Positions 15,853 to 25,466 of a stretch of DNA of 64,000 nucleotides are shown here, in pieces. The notes below the pieces were generated by a model. The model searched no databases and was not told the origin of the DNA. It worked only from the letters and a program-made list of their open reading frames with translations. Position numbers and translations under genes: made by a program. The stretch spans positions 140,141 through 204,140 of the forward strand of contig UBWZ01000001.1 in assembly GCA_900469345.1 (NCBI GenBank), read 5' to 3'. The first letter of the stretch is position 1, and each line of letters opens with the position of its first letter. Origin of the DNA: Hyphomicrobiales bacterium (GTDB lineage: Bacteria; Pseudomonadota; Alphaproteobacteria; Rhizobiales; Rhizobiaceae).

Positions 15853-17334
15853 CTACTTGACGAGCTGATCGGCAAGGTAGAGTTCCAGCGTCTTGGCCGT
15901 CCCTTCGCTCCACAGCGTCTTCAGCGCATGCGCGAACCGCTGCCGGAACAGATCCGAATGGGACACCTCCCCGAAGATCTCGTCGAATGCCAGGAACGCA
16001 TCCGGGTCGTCCTTCGCCTTGAGGGCGGCCGCCTGCAGCTTGTCGGCGCTGGCATCGTTGAAGACGATCTTGCGGCCGCTGTCGGAGGTGCCGGCGAAAT
16101 AGCGGCACCAGAGCGCCGAAACCAGCGACAGGCCGACGATGTCCTCGCCCTTCGCCAGCCGGTCGCGCGTCGACGGCAGGATGAATTTCGGCTGCCGGTT
16201 GGAGCCGTCCTGCGCCAGCCGCGGGATCGTGTCGCCGATCTTCGGATTGAGGAAGCGTCGCTCGATCAGGTCGAAATAAGCGTCAAGGCTGGTGTCGGGC
16301 ACCGGCGGCACGATCGGGATGATCTCTTCCTTTTCGAGCTTGGCCAGAAACGCGCGGATCAGCGGGTGTTCCATCGCCTCATGGACGAAGTGGATGTCGA
16401 GCAGTTCGCCGGGATAGGCGATCGTCGCATGGCCGCCGTTGAGAATGCGAATCTTCATGAGCTCGTAGGGTGCCACGTCCGGCACGAACTGCACGCCGAC
16501 CTCTTCCAGCGCCGGGCGCCCGGCCGGGAAATTGTCCTCCATCACCCATTGCTTGAACTCTTCGCAAAACACCGGCCAGTTGTCGTCGATGCCGAAATCA
16601 TTGCGCAGGATATCCACCTCGCGCTGGCCGGTGGCCGGCGTGATGCGGTCCACCATCGAGTTCGGGAAGGCCACGTTGTCGTGGATCCACTGCGCGAAAG
16701 CCGGGTCGGAAAGCTTGGCAAGGCCGACCACCGTGTTTTCCGTCACATGCCCGTTGCCGGGAATGTTGTCGCAGGACATCACCGTGAACGGCGTGACGCC
16801 GCGTTCGCGCCGCAGCTTCAGGCCGGCGATGACCAGGCCGAACACCGTCTTTGGCGCCTGCGGGTTCGAGCCATCCTCGACCATCGCCGGATGCTTCGGG
16901 TTGAAATGACCGGAGGCGTCGATGAAATAGCCGCCCTCGGTGATCGTCATGGAAACGATCCGGATCGTCGGATCGGCGAGCTTTTCGATCAGTCCTGCCT
17001 TGTCGTCGGGCGCGATGATGTCGATCATCGGTGCCGTCACCCGGGCCGCGGTCTTGTTGTTGTCCTGCTCGACCACCGTCGTCAGGAAGTCCTGCGCCTT
17101 CAGCTTGTCGCGCATCGCCGCGTCGGATGGCATGACGCCGGCGCCGATGATCGCCCAGTCATGACCCTTGCCGGTGTTGAACAGGTCGTCGAGATAGACG
17201 GCCTGATGCGCGCGGTGGAAATTGCCGACGCCGAAATGCACGATGCCGGCCGACAGGCTCTTCGGGTCATAGGCCGGCACGCCGGCGGTTGCGGCGGCGT
17301 CCTTGAGGGTCGCCAGCGAAAGCTTCACGGTCAT
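15853..17334 (-). CDS. mtlK: Mannitol 2-dehydrogenase (polyol-specific long-chain dehydrogenase)
   Basis: Protein of 493 aa, the family's usual length. It oxidises D-mannitol to fructose and commonly also D-arabinitol and sorbitol, using NAD. The N-terminal domain contains IVHFGVGNFHRAHQAVYLDD and TITEGGY. The catalytic signature K-x4-N-x2-H is in MKIRILNGGHATIAY. The gene lies 21 bp downstream of the ATPase gene smoK and 3 bp upstream of the HAD gene, matching the smoEFGK-mtlK order known in Sinorhizobium and Rhodobacter, except that the sorbitol dehydrogenase smoS is absent here. Confidence 0.95.
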   Translation of the reverse strand: MTVKLSLATLKDAAATAGVPAYDPKSLSAGIVHFGVGNFHRAHQAVYLDDLFNTGKGHDWAIIGAGVMPSDAAMRDKLKAQDFLTTVVEQDNNKTAARVTAPMIDIIAPDDKAGLIEKLADPTIRIVSMTITEGGYFIDASGHFNPKHPAMVEDGSNPQAPKTVFGLVIAGLKLRRERGVTPFTVMSCDNIPGNGHVTENTVVGLAKLSDPAFAQWIHDNVAFPNSMVDRITPATGQREVDILRNDFGIDDNWPVFCEEFKQWVMEDNFPAGRPALEEVGVQFVPDVAPYELMKIRILNGGHATIAYPGELLDIHFVHEAMEHPLIRAFLAKLEKEEIIPIVPPVPDTSLDAYFDLIERRFLNPKIGDTIPRLAQDGSNRQPKFILPSTRDRLAKGEDIVGLSLVSALWCRYFAGTSDSGRKIVFNDASADKLQAAALKAKDDPDAFLAFDEIFGEVSHSDLFRQRFAHALKTLWSEGTAKTLELYLADQLVK

Positions 17335-17355
17335 TGTCTTTACTCCAGTATGCGC

Positions 17356-18375
<1,020 letters not shown>

Positions 18376-18386
18376 GGAGAAAGTCC

Positions 18387-19217
18387 TTACTTAACCGCGC
18401 CGAACGTCAGGCCGCGGACGAGTTGCTTCTGGCTGAACCAGCCAAGGATGAGGATCGGCGCGATCGCCATGGTCGAGGCTGCCGAAAGCTTTGCGTAAAA
18501 CAGGCCTTCGGGGCTCGAATAGGAGGCGATGAAGGTGGTCAGCGGCGCCGCTTCCGAAGTGCTGAGGTTGAGTGTCCAGAACGCCTCGTTCCAGGCCAGG
18601 ATGATGTTGAGGAGCAGCGTGGAGGCAATCCCCGGCACCGCCATCGGCGTCAGCACGTAGACGATCTCCTTCATCAGCGACGCACCGTCCATGCGCGCCG
18701 CCTCGAGGATCTCGCCCGGAATTTCCTTGAAGTAGGTGTAGAGCATCCAGACGATGATCGGCAGGTTGATCAGCGTCAGCACGCCGACCAGGCCCCAGCG
18801 ACTGTCGAGCAGCCCCATGTTGCGGAAGATCAGGTAGATCGGGATCAGCGCCCCGACGGGGGGCATCATCTTGGTGGAGAGCATCCACATCAGGATGTCC
18901 TTGGTGCGCTTGGTCGGCGCGAACGCCATCGCCCAGGCGGCGGGGATGGCGATGGCAAGGCCGATCAGGGTCGAGCCGACCGCGATCACGACCGAGTTGA
19001 AGAAGTGCAGGAAGTAGTCGGACCGCGCCTGCACCTCGATATAGTTTTCCGTCGTCCAGTGGAAGAACAGGAACTGCGGCGGCGTGGCGACCGCATCTCC
19101 TTCGGTCTTGAAGCTGGTGAGGAAGGTCCACAGGATCGGGAAGAACAGCGCCAGCGCGATGCTCCAGGCGATCAGCGAGATAACGACCTTGCGGCGATTG
19201 GTGATACGGCGAGCCAT
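18387..19217 (-). CDS. smoG: Sorbitol/mannitol ABC importer, permease subunit 2
   Basis: Protein of 276 aa beginning [20 protein letters not shown]. Six transmembrane helices are visible, with the coupling EAA loop in [28 protein letters not shown]. It belongs to the MalG-like CUT1 family. The ATG at 19217 was chosen over a longer frame because GGAGGC precedes it and it starts 1 bp after the stop of the first permease; the upstream part of the long frame is out-of-frame permease-1 sequence. Confidence 0.92.
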   Translation of the reverse strand: MARRITNRRKVVISLIAWSIALALFFPILWTFLTSFKTEGDAVATPPQFLFFHWTTENYIEVQARSDYFLHFFNSVVIAVGSTLIGLAIAIPAAWAMAFAPTKRTKDILMWMLSTKMMPPVGALIPIYLIFRNMGLLDSRWGLVGVLTLINLPIIVWMLYTYFKEIPGEILEAARMDGASLMKEIVYVLTPMAVPGIASTLLLNIILAWNEAFWTLNLSTSEAAPLTTFIASYSSPEGLFYAKLSAASTMAIAPILILGWFSQKQLVRGLTFGAVK

Positions 19218-19218
19218 C

Positions 19219-20091
19219 TCAAGCCTCCAGGTTCTTGCCGACGATGCGGACAAGGAAGATCGCGACGATATTGGCCAGGATGACCGCCACAATGCCGCCT
19301 GCCGACGCGCCGCCGATATCGAACTGCAGGAGCGCCTGCGAGTAGATGAGATAGGTGAGGTTCGTGCTGTCCGTGCCGGGCCCGCCATTGGTGGTGACCA
19401 GGATCTCGGCGAAGACCGACAGCAGGAAGATGGTCTCGATCAGAATGACCACGGTGATCGCCCGCGCCATGTGCGGCAGCGTCAGGTAGATGAACCGCGA
19501 GAAAGCGCTTGCACCATCCATCTCGGCCGCTTCCTTCTGCTCCTCGTCCAGCGATTGCAGCGAGGTCAGCAGAATGAGGGTGGCGAACGGCAGCCACTGC
19601 CAGGCGACGATGATGATGATCGAGAAAAGCGGGATCGATGCGAGCCAGTCGAGCGGCTCCATTCCCGCCAGGCGGAAGAAATAAGCGAACAACCCGTTGA
19701 CCGGGTTCATGAACATGTTCTTCCAGACCAGTGCCGCGACCGTCGGCATGACGAAGAAGGGCGCGATCGCCAGGATGCGCACGATGCCCTGCCCGTAAAT
19801 CTGCTGGTCGAGCAGCAGTGCAAAGCCGATGCCGCCGATGATGGTGATGAACAGCACCCCGCCCACCAGCAGCAGCGTGTTGATCAGCGCATCGAAAAAG
19901 GCCGGATCGGTCAGGAAGTATTGGTAATTGGTGATGCCCAGGAACGCGTGATCGCCCGGAGAGAGCAGATTGTAGTTCAGGGTCGAGAAGTAGATCGTCG
20001 TCGCCAGCGGCACGATCATCCATGCAAACAGAAGCAGCACGGACGGAGCCATCATCAGGCGCGCGGCAGAGCGAGTGTGGAAGGTCGCCAT
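19219..20091 (-). CDS. smoF: Sorbitol/mannitol ABC importer, permease subunit 1
   Basis: Protein of 290 aa, MalF-like with six transmembrane helices. A short cytoplasmic N-terminus (MATFHTRSAARLMMAPSVLL) and the EAA loop EAAEMDGASAFSRFIYLTLPHMARA are clear. It pairs with smoG. A 138-bp gap with two hairpins separates it from the binding-protein gene upstream. Confidence 0.92.
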   Translation of the reverse strand: MATFHTRSAARLMMAPSVLLLFAWMIVPLATTIYFSTLNYNLLSPGDHAFLGITNYQYFLTDPAFFDALINTLLLVGGVLFITIIGGIGFALLLDQQIYGQGIVRILAIAPFFVMPTVAALVWKNMFMNPVNGLFAYFFRLAGMEPLDWLASIPLFSIIIIVAWQWLPFATLILLTSLQSLDEEQKEAAEMDGASAFSRFIYLTLPHMARAITVVILIETIFLLSVFAEILVTTNGGPGTDSTNLTYLIYSQALLQFDIGGASAGGIVAVILANIVAIFLVRIVGKNLEA

Positions 20092-20150
20092 GGCTTAAAC
20101 CTGCCCAGTCTGGGTGTCATCGGGAAGCCGCTTGGCGGCCTTGAGCGAAC

Positions 20151-20211
20151 GGAACCGCCGACGCGTGTCGTGTGCGGCGGTTCCGGCTGATGGCGGGACG
20201 CATCCCGCCAT
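20151..20211 (-). promoter_or_regulatory. Two intercistronic hairpins between the binding-protein and permease genes
   Basis: GGAACCGCCG (20151-20160) pairs perfectly with CGGCGGTTCC (20175-20184), and ATGGCGGGA (20190-20198) with TCCCGCCAT (20203-20211). There are no T-tracts, so these probably stabilise the 3' end of the smoE message and allow partial read-through. That would explain excess binding protein over permease, as known for malE-malF. Confidence 0.6.
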
Positions 20212-20229
20212 GCCGTCGGAAGGACGGGA

Positions 20230-21552
20230 TTACTTGGGGTAACCGGCCTTCTTCATTTCGCGGGTCGTCAGCTGCTGGGCGCTCTTCAGGGCCTGGTCGA
20301 CAGTCGACTGACCGGCAAGGGCAGCCGAGAACTGCTGGCCGACGGCGGTCCCGATGCCCTGGAACTCCGGAATGGCGACGAACTGGACGCCGACATAGGG
20401 AACCGGCTTGACAGTCGGCTTCGTCGGGTCAGCCGAGTTGATGCTGTCGAGCGTCATCTTGGCGAACGGTGCAGCCTTCTGGTAGTCGGCATTGGCGTAG
20501 AGCGACGCACGGGTGCCGGGAGGCGCATTCAGCCAGCCTTCCTTCTGGGCGACGAGATTGGTGTAGTCTTTGCTGGTTGCCCAGGAGACGAACTTCTCGG
20601 CCGCGTCGGTCTTCTTGGAGCTGGCAGGAATGGCAAGGTTCCAGGCCCACAGCCAGTTGCCGCGCTTGCCCAGACCATTGTCGGGAGCCAGAGCGAAACC
20701 GACCTTGTCGGCGACCTTGGACTGCTTCGGGTCGGCGACGAAGGATGCCGCGACCGTGGCATCGATCCACATGCCGCACTTGCCCTGCTGGAACAGCGCC
20801 AGGTTTTCGTTGAAGCCGTTCGACGACGCGCCCGGAGGTCCGTCTTCCTTCATCATCTTGACGTAGAATTCGAGCGTCTTCTTCCACTCGGGCTGGTCGA
20901 ACTGGGCGTTCCACTTTTCGTCGAACCAGCGTGCGCCGAAGGAGTTCGACATGGCGGTCAGGAAGGCCATGTTCTCGCCCCAGCCGGCCTTGCCGCGAAG
21001 GCAGATGCCGTAGACTTCACCCTTCTTGTCGGTGATCTTCTTGGCAGCGTCGGCAACGAATTCCCAGGTCGGAGCGTCGGGCATCTTCAGCCCGGCCTTT
21101 TCGAACAGGTCCTTGCGGTACATGACCATCGAGCTTTCGCCGTAGAACGGAGCGGCGTAGAGCTTGCCGTCCGACGTCAGGCCGCTGCGGATGGCCGGCA
21201 GAAGGTCGTTGACGTCGTAGTTGTCGCCGAGCTTGTCCAGCGGCGCGAGCCAGCCCTGCTTCGCCCAGATCGGAACTTCATAGGTGCCGATGGTGACGAT
21301 GTCGTACTGGCCGCCCTTGGTGGCGATATCCGTCGTCACCTTCTGGCGCAGGACATTTTCCTCAAGCGTAACCCACTTGAGTTCGATGTCCGGGTTCTTG
21401 GTCTTGAAATCGTCCGTCAGCTTCTGCATCCGGACCATGTCGCCATTGTTGACGGTGGCGATGGTCAGGGTTTCGGCCAGGGCCCCCGTCGTCGAAACGC
21501 CGGCAAACATCAGCGCTGAGCATGCGCTCAGCAAAATCGTCTTCAATGTCAT
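20230..21552 (-). CDS. smoE: Sorbitol/mannitol ABC importer, periplasmic binding protein
   Basis: Protein of 440 aa with a signal peptide MTLKTILLSACSALMFAGVSTTGALA, cleaved about residue 26. The mature part begins ETLTIATVNNGDMVRMQKLTDDF and is a family-1 (MalE-like) carbohydrate-binding protein with FYGESSMVMYRKDLFEKAGL. The ATG at 21552 has GGGAGGAAG upstream. Polyol specificity is inferred from mtlK in the same operon. Its promoter region (21553-21695) carries inverted repeats. Confidence 0.9.
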   Translation of the reverse strand: MTLKTILLSACSALMFAGVSTTGALAETLTIATVNNGDMVRMQKLTDDFKTKNPDIELKWVTLEENVLRQKVTTDIATKGGQYDIVTIGTYEVPIWAKQGWLAPLDKLGDNYDVNDLLPAIRSGLTSDGKLYAAPFYGESSMVMYRKDLFEKAGLKMPDAPTWEFVADAAKKITDKKGEVYGICLRGKAGWGENMAFLTAMSNSFGARWFDEKWNAQFDQPEWKKTLEFYVKMMKEDGPPGASSNGFNENLALFQQGKCGMWIDATVAASFVADPKQSKVADKVGFALAPDNGLGKRGNWLWAWNLAIPASSKKTDAAEKFVSWATSKDYTNLVAQKEGWLNAPPGTRASLYANADYQKAAPFAKMTLDSINSADPTKPTVKPVPYVGVQFVAIPEFQGIGTAVGQQFSAALAGQSTVDQALKSAQQLTTREMKKAGYPK

Positions 21553-21573
21553 ATCTTCCTCCCGAGAAGATGG

Positions 21574-21611
21574 AATGCGAGCATTCGCTTTGCTCATGGG
21601 CAATTACCCAT
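21574..21611. promoter_or_regulatory. Probable operator region of the polyol operon
   Basis: Two dyads lie upstream of smoE: AATGC-GA-GCATT (21574-21585) and ATGGGCAATTACCCAT (21596-21611; 14 of 16 positions symmetric). Either could bind the adjacent SorC regulator. The assignment is from position and symmetry only. Confidence 0.4.
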
Positions 21612-21695
21612 CATTCACACGCGCAAGTCAACGGAGATTCATCGCTGCAACGCAACGAAAAACACTAATCAACTGTTTTATTTGGAGAAATTCTG

Positions 21696-22649
21696 CTAGC
21701 CGGCGAGCAGGTAGGAGGCTGTCGCTTCATCGGTGATGATCCCGTTGAGCAGACCTCCGCTCAACGCAGCCTTGATTGCCGGCCATTTGCGCTGGCCCTG
21801 GGCAAGCCCGATGACGCGCGAAGTCTCCCGCGACGGGATCGGTACGCTGGCCACCCGTTCGTTGACGGCGTCCTCGAGGAGGTGGCCGTCCTGATCGTAG
21901 ATCCAGCCGCAGATCTCGCCCACGGCGCCACAGCCGATGAGCCGCAGCATCTCCTCGCGGGCGAGAAACCCGTCGACGCAGAGCGGACCTTCCACCCCGA
22001 GTTCGCCGATCCCGACGAAGGTGGCGTCCGCCTGGGCACCGAGCGCCAACGTCGAGCGCACCAGCGCCTGATCGTGCAGCGTCGTCCGCTCCTCGAGCGA
22101 GGAGCACAGCACCGGCAGGGGCATGGGAAAGTGGCGCGCCTTGATGGCGTCGGCCATGGAAAAGATGACGTTGTAGAAGGCGGCCGATCCGTCCGGCCCG
22201 ATATTGCCGGTGAGCGAGACGATCCGGTGCTGCGGGCACTCCATCGGAGGCAGCTGGTCGACGGCGGCCTTCAGCGTCCGACCCGTGCCGACGGCGATGA
22301 TGATCGGGTCCGGCCGTTTCAGCCAGCGCTCGATCTCGGCTGCGCCCGCCTCCGCGATACCGACTGTGGAGGACGCCCCCAGCGGATCGCTGGGCACGAC
22401 CTCCGCATACTGCAGCCCGTAGGTTTCCCGCAGCCGCTCGGCCCGTTCAAGGCAGACGGAGATCGGATGGTCGAGCCGCACCTTGATCAGCCGCTCGGCG
22501 ACCGCAAGCGAAACCAGCCGCTGCGCCGTCTGCCGCGACACGCCCATCGACGAGGCGATCTCGTCCTGCGTCCGGCCGGCGACGTAATAGAGCCATCCGG
22601 CCCTCGCCGCATCGTCCAGTCGACCTTGGGTATCGGACCGTTTTGCCAT
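21696..22649 (-). CDS. SorC-family regulator of the polyol operon
   Basis: Protein of 317 aa starting MAKRSDTQGRLDDAARAGWL; GAGGAGAA precedes the ATG at 22649. A helix-turn-helix (about 12-50, YVAGRTQDEIASSMGVSRQTAQRLV) precedes a sugar-binding domain with AVGTGRTLKAAVDQL and GIGELGVEGPL. It is transcribed toward smoE on the same strand 143 bp upstream, as smo/mtl regulators usually are. The likely effector is a polyol or its phosphate. Confidence 0.88.
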   Translation of the reverse strand: MAKRSDTQGRLDDAARAGWLYYVAGRTQDEIASSMGVSRQTAQRLVSLAVAERLIKVRLDHPISVCLERAERLRETYGLQYAEVVPSDPLGASSTVGIAEAGAAEIERWLKRPDPIIIAVGTGRTLKAAVDQLPPMECPQHRIVSLTGNIGPDGSAAFYNVIFSMADAIKARHFPMPLPVLCSSLEERTTLHDQALVRSTLALGAQADATFVGIGELGVEGPLCVDGFLAREEMLRLIGCGAVGEICGWIYDQDGHLLEDAVNERVASVPIPSRETSRVIGLAQGQRKWPAIKAALSGGLLNGIITDEATASYLLAG

Positions 22650-22718
22650 GGCAGGATTCTCCTCGCGGGTTTGCTGCCATGTTTTCGGAGCGGCTGTCAA
22701 ACGGTTGGGACACTGCGC

Positions 22719-23288
22719 TCACGATTGCTGTAGGGCATCGTCCAGGACCGCCGCCATCCGGTCGTACTGGGCACGGTTTGCGTCGATGGACGCCTCGATC
22801 CACCCTGTCGCGTCGATCTTTGTCAGGTCGAGCGGATGACCGGCCTTGGCGGCCAGTTGCTTGAGGTAGTGCAACTGCGTCCGGCCGTTTCCCTCGCGGA
22901 ACGGATGCACATAGTTGACGTCGCCGATGATCTGCGCCGCCTTGGCTGCAAAATGATGTCGCTCCATCCCTGTCAGAAAGTCTGCCTGGACGAGGCGGCG
23001 ATGCACGTCCGCCATCCCGGTATCGATGTACTGCCGGAACTGGAACTGGCTTGAGCCTTTCGAGATCTCGACGGTACGGATCTCGCCGGCCCAGGCATAG
23101 ATGTCCTGGAAGAGATGCCGATGGATGGCCTTCAGATGCTTGAGATCGAAATTGCCGGTGGGGATGCCCTGTCGCATTCGCATCGCGACAATTTCCCGCT
23201 CGTGGTAATCAAGCTTCGTTGGATCGAGAATACCGAGCTTGTTTTTAAGAATGCGGGTCCCCGGATAGAGATAGGGATCGTCGCTCAT
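22719..23288 (-). CDS. Fic-domain protein (toxin, probable adenylyltransferase)
   Basis: Protein of 189 aa. The catalytic motif HPFREGNGRTQ begins at His128 and is complete for AMP transfer, and FQDIYAWAGEIRT is the conserved upstream helix of Fic toxins such as VbhT and FicT. The expected action is AMPylation of a host protein (DNA gyrase or topoisomerase IV in known cases). Its start overlaps the antitoxin stop by 4 bp (ATGA), implying translational coupling. No secretion signal or BID domain is seen, so it acts as an intracellular module. Confidence 0.92.
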   Translation of the reverse strand: MSDDPYLYPGTRILKNKLGILDPTKLDYHEREIVAMRMRQGIPTGNFDLKHLKAIHRHLFQDIYAWAGEIRTVEISKGSSQFQFRQYIDTGMADVHRRLVQADFLTGMERHHFAAKAAQIIGDVNYVHPFREGNGRTQLHYLKQLAAKAGHPLDLTKIDATGWIEASIDANRAQYDRMAAVLDDALQQS

Positions 23289-23479
23289 TCCGCCGCTTCG
23301 GACGCCGCAGCCGCCCGAGCGCGGGCGAGAACATAGGCTAACTGACGTTCCTCGGACCAGCCTTCGCGATCGAACATCTCGAACATGGCGATCTGTTCCG
23401 CATCGAGCGGATTGCCCTCGATCCGCTGCAGATGCGCGGCTTCGAGCGTACGCTGGCGCATCGTGTCCTTGTCGCTCAT
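23285..23479 (-). CDS. Small antitoxin of the VbhA type, partner of the Fic protein
   Basis: Protein of 64 aa, mostly helical, with IEGNPLDAEQIAMFEMFDREGWS in the middle. The inhibitory helix of class I Fic antitoxins carries (S/T)-x3-E-(G/N). Here Glu21-Gly22 are present, but the position four residues before the glutamate is Leu17 instead of Ser/Thr. The ATG at 23479 has GAGGAAG before it; an upstream in-frame start at 23551 would add 24 residues without support. It should mask the ATP site of the Fic protein. Confidence 0.85.
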   Translation of the reverse strand: MSDKDTMRQRTLEAAHLQRIEGNPLDAEQIAMFEMFDREGWSEERQLAYVLARARAAAASEAAE

Positions 23480-23567
23480 GCGAGACTTCCTCGTGCCAGA
23501 CGCCCGGGATCCAGGCATCTGGAAGATACCATAATCCCGGGCGGTCGGCAAATCTTGCAGCGGGGCT

Positions 23568-25415
23568 CTACTCCACCTGCACCAGGTGTCCGGCCGAGAC
23601 TTCGCGGTATTCCCGTGCCGGCGGCAGGTAGCCGACCGGACGGATCGGGCTCTTGATCTCGTCGGTCGACATGTTGCGCTTGACGCGCCGGCGGGCCGGA
23701 TCGGGGACCGGAACCGCCGAGATCAGCTTCTTCGTATACGGATGCTGCGGGTTTTCGAAAACCGCTGCCCGCGGGCCGATCTCGACGATTTCGCCCAGAT
23801 ACATCACCGCCACCCGGTGGCTGACCCGCTCCACCACGGCCATGTCGTGGGAGATGAACAAAAAGGCGAGGTTGAGGCTCTGCTGCAGGTCGAGCAGCAG
23901 GTTGCAGACCTGCGCCTTGATCGACACGTCGAGCGCGGACACCGCCTCGTCCGCGACGATCACCTTCGGGTCGAGCATCAGCGCGCGGGCAATCGCGATG
24001 CGCTGCCTCTGACCGCCCGAAAACTCGTGCGGGAAACGCTTCATCATGTCCGCCGACAGGCCCACCTGCTCGAGCAGCGCCGCCGCCTTCTGGCGGGCCT
24101 GCGCCTTGGTGCCGAGCCCGTGTTCGATAAACGGCTCCATCACTGCAGAACCGATGCTCATGCGCGGGTTGAGCGAGGCGAACGGGTCCTGGAACACCAT
24201 CTGCACCGACCGGCGCATCTTGCGCAGCGTCGGCGGATCGAGGCTCATCACGTCGTAGCCGTCGAGCGTCACGCTGCCGCTGGTCGGGTTGATGAGACGG
24301 GTGACCGAGCGGCCCGTGGTCGACTTGCCGCAGCCGGATTCACCCACCAGCGACAGGGTCTCGCCTTCGAAGAGGTCGAACGAGACCTTTTCCACCGCAT
24401 GCACGGCACCCGTCTTGCGGCCGAACAGGCCCGAATGGATATCGAAGCGCGTCGTCAGGTCCTTGACGTCGAGGATCGGCGTCTTGCCCTTGCCGACCGT
24501 GTCGACCACGTCGGCAAGCACCTGCTGCTCGCCCGTGCGGATATCGACGCTCGGGAAGCGCAGCGGCAGCTTGCGGTCGCCCATCGAACCGAGCCGCGGC
24601 ACGGCCGACAGCAGTGCGCGCGTGTAAGGGTGCTGGCCGCGGTGGAAGATGTCGCTCGTCGGGCCGGTCTCGACCGCGTCGCCGCGATACATGACGATGG
24701 TCCGGTCCGCGACCTCAGCCACGACGCCCATGTCGTGGGTGATGAACAGCACCGACATGCCCTCTTCTTCCTGCAGCACCTTGATGAGGTCGAGGATCTG
24801 CCCCTGGATGGTCACGTCGAGCGCCGTGGTCGGCTCGTCGGCGATCAAAAGCTTGGGCTTCGAGGCGAGTGCCATGGCGATCATCACCCGCTGGCGCATG
24901 CCGCCCGAGAACTGGTGCGGATATTCGTCGAACCGGCCCTTGGCGTTCGGGATGCGCACCTTTTCGAGCAGCCGGATCACCTCTGCCTTGGCGTCGGCGT
25001 TGGAGATGTCGGTGTGCACGGTCAGCGCCTCGGCGATCTGCTTGCCGATCGGGAAGATCGGGTTGAGCGAGGTCATCGGCTCCTGGAAGATCATCGAGAT
25101 GTCGTTGCCGCGCACCCTGCGCATCTGCTCTTCGGGAAGCGACAGCAGTTCGCGGCCATTGAGCAGGATCTGTCCCTCGATACGGCTCGAATTCTTCGGC
25201 AGCAGGCGCATGATCGACAGCGAGGTGACGCTCTTGCCGGATCCCGATTCCCCGACGATCGCCACGGTCTCGCGCGGCGCCACGTCGAAGGATATGTTCC
25301 GCACGACCGTCTTCCACTCGTCATTGACGCGGAAGGACGTCGACAGGTTGCGGACCGAAAGCACCGGTGTGACCGATCCCCCGCCCTCTTCCATCGCGGT
25401 TCCGGATAGCAACAT
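23568..25415 (-). CDS. Fused dipeptide/oligopeptide ABC transporter ATPase (DppD-DppF, GsiA-like)
   Basis: Protein of 615 aa containing two complete nucleotide-binding domains. Domain 1 (about 15-290) has GESGSGKS, FSGGMRQRVMIA and LLIADEPTTALD. Domain 2 (about 315-600) has GESGCGKS, FSGGQRQRIAIA and VIVADEAVSALD. Oligopeptide C-terminal extensions (QHPYTRALL, QHPYTKKL) follow each. One polypeptide thus supplies both ATPases for the divergent peptide importer at 26.97-30.68 kb. CAAGGAG precedes the ATG. It lies 51 bp after the M20 hydrolase. Confidence 0.93.
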   Translation of the reverse strand: MLLSGTAMEEGGGSVTPVLSVRNLSTSFRVNDEWKTVVRNISFDVAPRETVAIVGESGSGKSVTSLSIMRLLPKNSSRIEGQILLNGRELLSLPEEQMRRVRGNDISMIFQEPMTSLNPIFPIGKQIAEALTVHTDISNADAKAEVIRLLEKVRIPNAKGRFDEYPHQFSGGMRQRVMIAMALASKPKLLIADEPTTALDVTIQGQILDLIKVLQEEEGMSVLFITHDMGVVAEVADRTIVMYRGDAVETGPTSDIFHRGQHPYTRALLSAVPRLGSMGDRKLPLRFPSVDIRTGEQQVLADVVDTVGKGKTPILDVKDLTTRFDIHSGLFGRKTGAVHAVEKVSFDLFEGETLSLVGESGCGKSTTGRSVTRLINPTSGSVTLDGYDVMSLDPPTLRKMRRSVQMVFQDPFASLNPRMSIGSAVMEPFIEHGLGTKAQARQKAAALLEQVGLSADMMKRFPHEFSGGQRQRIAIARALMLDPKVIVADEAVSALDVSIKAQVCNLLLDLQQSLNLAFLFISHDMAVVERVSHRVAVMYLGEIVEIGPRAAVFENPQHPYTKKLISAVPVPDPARRRVKRNMSTDEIKSPIRPVGYLPPAREYREVSAGHLVQVE

Positions 25416-25466
25416 CGTCGTCTCCTTGTGCTGTTCGGGTTATCAACGTCTCAGGCGCAAGCCGGT

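Noticed and set aside
23586..25409. 607-codon plus-strand open frame
   Set aside because: It mirrors the fused ABC ATPase gene, has no recognisable domain, and shows the antisense composition.
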